From CAZYMF01 sp964648215 (GTDB lineage: Bacteria; Desulfobacterota; Binatia; HRBIN30; JACQVA1), in the NCBI GenBank assembly GCA_964648215.1, contig CAZYMF010000233.1, positions 1-7,232 on the forward strand: a DNA stretch of 7,232 nt, in the 5' to 3' direction. A program made the position numbers and the translations under genes. Shown here piece after piece: positions 5,771-7,232 of this stretch (within the stretch, counting starts at the first letter, position 1; every line of letters starts with the position of its first letter). Under the pieces are notes generated by a model, which made no database searches, was not told the DNA's origin, and worked only from the letters and a program-made list of their open reading frames with translations.

Positions 5771-5933
5771 GCGAGGAGATCGGAACCGGACCGACTCGGA
5801 ACGGCACGTACGGTCGCGCGCAGGGCGATGCTCGGGCGAACGGCGGCAGGTTCCGCCCATGCGGGCGCTGTGTTACGCTCCTTTCACGGTCCCGGACTCA
5901 TCCTCCGGGGCAGCAGCAACGAAGGAGTTTTGC
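5771..5933 (+). promoter_or_regulatory. Intergenic leader with possible extended -10 and hairpins
   Basis: These 163 bases carry no gene I can support. TGT followed by TACGCT (5871-5879) resembles an extended -10 with a 17-base spacer from TTCCGC (5851-5856), but the -35 match is poor. CGCCC (5854-5858) pairs with GGGCG (5863-5867) around a 4-base loop. CCCGGA (5891-5896) pairs with TCCGGG (5904-5909) around a 7-base loop and would sit at the start of the transcript. AAGGAG (5921-5926), 7 bases before the ATG at 5934, is a clear ribosome-binding site for the next gene. A TCGGAAC repeat occurs twice near 5780-5803. Confidence 0.3.
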
Positions 5934-6215
5934 ATGTCAGCAGAACGCAGCGCCACCGAGCGAATCCTCGCCGTGCTGCGGCCGTTTGCGTCGAACTGGA
6001 GCGGTACGCTCGGCCGCGGCGACCTGGTCGTTCCCCAACGCGAGATTCCCCGCCTCATCCACGAGATTCTGGGCGCCCTGCGCGAGAGCGAGGAGGGGCG
6101 CGGCGAGGCCAGCGATGCGGAGATCTTTCAAGTGATCCTCGAGGCACAGCGGTTGCCTTCGATGCAGGACCTGGTCACTCGCCTGCGCGACCAGTTCTTG
6201 ATCCTCAAGCGCTGA
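5934..6215 (+). CDS. Hypothetical small soluble protein upstream of the MBL-fold hydrolase
   Basis: A 93-residue protein that I do not recognise. It has no signal peptide, membrane segment, Cys pair or metal motif. It looks mostly helical: residues 4-18 (ERSATERILAVLRPF), a middle turn with GTLGRGDLVVPQRE (24-37), a long amphipathic stretch at 37-53 (EIPRLIHEILGALRESE), then DAEIFQVILEAQRLPS (60-75) and a leucine-rich basic end (LVTRLRDQFLILKR). A small regulatory or adaptor protein is one reading, but nothing fixes it. The start is the ATG at 5934 because AAGGAG lies 7 bases upstream; an in-frame ATG at 5859 would add 25 residues of unlikely composition. Its stop is 4 bases before the next ATG, so it is very probably co-transcribed and translationally coupled with the hydrolase. 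Base usage matches its neighbours. Confidence 0.75.
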   Translation: MSAERSATERILAVLRPFASNWSGTLGRGDLVVPQREIPRLIHEILGALRESEEGRGEASDAEIFQVILEAQRLPSMQDLVTRLRDQFLILKR

Positions 6216-6219
6216 GCGC

Positions 6220-7140
6220 ATGTCGTCCCGGTCGTCTGCGACCCGCCGGCGGCGGTCGGCCTTGCCGAGCCCCTCCCGCGCGCCGCGCGATCTCCTGTGG
6301 CAGCTAGCCCGCTCGTACGTGCTGCCGACCCGCCCGGCGCGGGTGACCGGCCGGCCGCGGCAGCCGGCGGCGCATCAGATCGGCGTCACCTACGTCGGTC
6401 ACGCCACCACGCTGGTACAGCTCGGCCCCGTCAATCTGCTCACCGATCCGGTCTACTCCTCGCGCCTGCTGCTGCCCAAGCGATTGGTCGAGCCCGGGGT
6501 GGCGATGGCGCACCTGCCGCCGCTCGATCTGGTGCTGGTCTCCCACGGGCACATGGACCATCTCGACGTCCCCACGCACCGGCGCCTGCCGAAGGACGCG
6601 GTCGCCGTTTGCGCCAGCAACCTGGCCGACCTGTTGCGCCCCTGCGGCTACCGCGACATCGTCGAGCTCAAATGGGGCGAGAGCTTCTCCCACCGGGGCG
6701 TGCGTCTGACGGCGGTGCCGGTGCGGCACTGGGGGACGCGCGGCCTGTTGCCCGACAACCGCGGCTACGCCGGCTTCGTCATCGAGAGTCCGGCCGGAAC
6801 CGTCTTCTTCCCCGGTGACACGGCCTACTTTCCCGGGTTCGCCGATTACGGGCGGCGCTACGACATCGACGTGGCGCTGCTGCCCATCGGCGCGTACAGC
6901 CCACCCGCCTTCCGTCGCGTGCACATGAATCCCGAGGATGCGCTGCAGGCCTTCGTCGACCTGCGGGCGCGCTACCTCGTGCCGATCCACTGGGGAACCT
7001 TCGTCGTCTCCTACGAGCCGATCGAGGAGCCGATCCGCTGGCTCGCCGAGCTCGCCGCTGCCGAGGGGTTGCACGAGCGCGTGGCGATCCTCCACCACGG
7101 CGAGAGCCGCCTGTTCGAGGGTGGCGCGAGGAGCGCCTGA
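6220..7140 (+). CDS. MBL-fold metal-dependent hydrolase, NAPE-PLD/UlaG-like (Lactamase_B_2 type)
   Basis: A 306-residue two-zinc hydrolase of the metallo-beta-lactamase superfamily, in the branch that includes N-acylphosphatidylethanolamine phospholipase D and RomA-like proteins. All expected metal ligands are visible: H109, H111, D113 and H114 in SHGHMDHLD, H170 in VRHWGTRG, D200 in FFPGDTAYFP, and H257 in VPIHWGTF. Also typical are YVGHATTLVQLG (58-69), LLTDPVYS (73-80), LLPIGAYSP (220-228) and MNPEDALQAFVDLRAR (236-251). A phosphodiester substrate, perhaps a phospholipid, is plausible but unproven. The first 45 residues are Arg-rich and lack the fold, and I see no signal peptide. The ATG at 6220 has no ribosome-binding site and probably depends on coupling to the 93-residue gene that ends 4 bases before. 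The 3' end converges with an acyl-CoA dehydrogenase gene after only 9 bases, with no visible terminator. Confidence 0.9.
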   Translation: MSSRSSATRRRRSALPSPSRAPRDLLWQLARSYVLPTRPARVTGRPRQPAAHQIGVTYVGHATTLVQLGPVNLLTDPVYSSRLLLPKRLVEPGVAMAHLPPLDLVLVSHGHMDHLDVPTHRRLPKDAVAVCASNLADLLRPCGYRDIVELKWGESFSHRGVRLTAVPVRHWGTRGLLPDNRGYAGFVIESPAGTVFFPGDTAYFPGFADYGRRYDIDVALLPIGAYSPPAFRRVHMNPEDALQAFVDLRARYLVPIHWGTFVVSYEPIEEPIRWLAELAAAEGLHERVAILHHGESRLFEGGARSA

Positions 7141-7149
7141 GGCGCGGCG

Positions 7150-7232
7150 CTACCGCCGCGGCAGGCCGAGGCCGCGCTCGCTGATGATGTTCTTCTGGAT
7201 CTGCGAGGTGCCGCCGCCGATGATCATGCCGA
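7150..7232 (-). CDS. Acyl-CoA dehydrogenase, C-terminal end only (runs off the window)
   Basis: Reading the minus strand from the window edge gives 26 codons and a TAG stop at 7152-7150. The peptide contains GGGTSQIQKNII followed by ERGLGLPRR, the classic C-terminal signature of the acyl-CoA dehydrogenase family (usually GGTSEIQRNIIAERxLGLPR), where the Gly-Thr-Ser segment helps bind FAD. Only the tail is present, so the chain-length class, the catalytic Glu and the partner electron-transfer genes cannot be judged. The GMIIGGGTSQ form, with Q for the usual E, is common among dehydrogenases of uncharacterised or branched/steroid-type substrates in high-GC bacteria; this is weak evidence. The gene faces the hydrolase tail to tail. 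Confidence 0.85.
   Translation of the reverse strand, partial: GMIIGGGTSQIQKNIISERGLGLPRR

Noticed and set aside
4826..5860. A 344-codon minus-strand frame antisense to the flippase-like gene
   Set aside because: Strongly hydrophilic (His, Glu, Gln, Arg) complement of a hydrophobic membrane protein; no independent support.
5859..5933. An N-terminal extension of the 93-residue protein from the ATG at 5859
   Set aside because: No ribosome-binding site precedes it and that ATG lies in a hairpin loop region, whereas AAGGAG sits 7 bases before the ATG at 5934.
7141..7149. A terminator between the convergent hydrolase and acyl-CoA dehydrogenase genes
   Set aside because: Only 9 bases separate the stop codons and no stem with a T-run is visible in or beside the gap.

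Overview
This 7.2-kb window is a GC-rich (roughly two-thirds G+C or more by eye), densely coded bacterial chromosome segment. The gene mix is a type II pantothenate kinase, an ArgA-like two-domain acetyltransferase, a secreted gamma-glutamyltransferase, an AglD/YbhN-type membrane protein, a NAPE-PLD-like hydrolase and an acyl-CoA dehydrogenase. It suggests an uncultured, diderm, high-GC lineage of the old 'Deltaproteobacteria' type (Binatota, Myxococcota, Rokubacteria and similar). That placement is inference; there is no rRNA or marker gene to confirm it.

Layout. The left 3 kb is a minus-strand array, read from right to left: an ArgA-like AAK+GNAT protein (1713-2954), type II pantothenate kinase (780-1592), a 97-residue two-helix membrane protein whose start codon shares one base with the kinase stop codon (487-780), and a short, single-domain, degenerate response-regulator receiver (64-414). 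A divergent gap of about 110 bp (2955-3064) separates this array from a plus-strand array: gamma-glutamyltransferase with a signal peptide (3065-4759), a flippase-like integral membrane protein (4820-5770), an unrecognised 93-residue protein (5934-6215) and, 4 bases later, an MBL-fold hydrolase of the NAPE-PLD/UlaG type (6220-7140). At the right edge the last 26 codons of an acyl-CoA dehydrogenase lie on the minus strand (7150-7232, partial), convergent with the hydrolase.

How the genes fit together. ArgA-like enzymes use acetyl-CoA and pantothenate kinase starts CoA synthesis, so the minus array may share a CoA/acetyl-CoA theme. The membrane protein is translationally coupled to the kinase. 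On the plus strand the 93-residue protein and the hydrolase are almost certainly one transcription unit; the transferase and flippase genes are adjacent but may or may not be co-transcribed.

No CRISPR array, mobile element, RNA gene or phage-like module was seen, and nothing here amounts to a clear new multi-gene system. The observations most worth a second look are a receiver domain that keeps its phospho-acceptor Asp but has lost the switch Thr and Lys, preceded by a hairpin that would bury both its ribosome-binding site and its start codon; the kinase and small-membrane-protein pair; the unknown 93-residue partner of the hydrolase; and GC-rich hairpins after three successive minus-strand genes.
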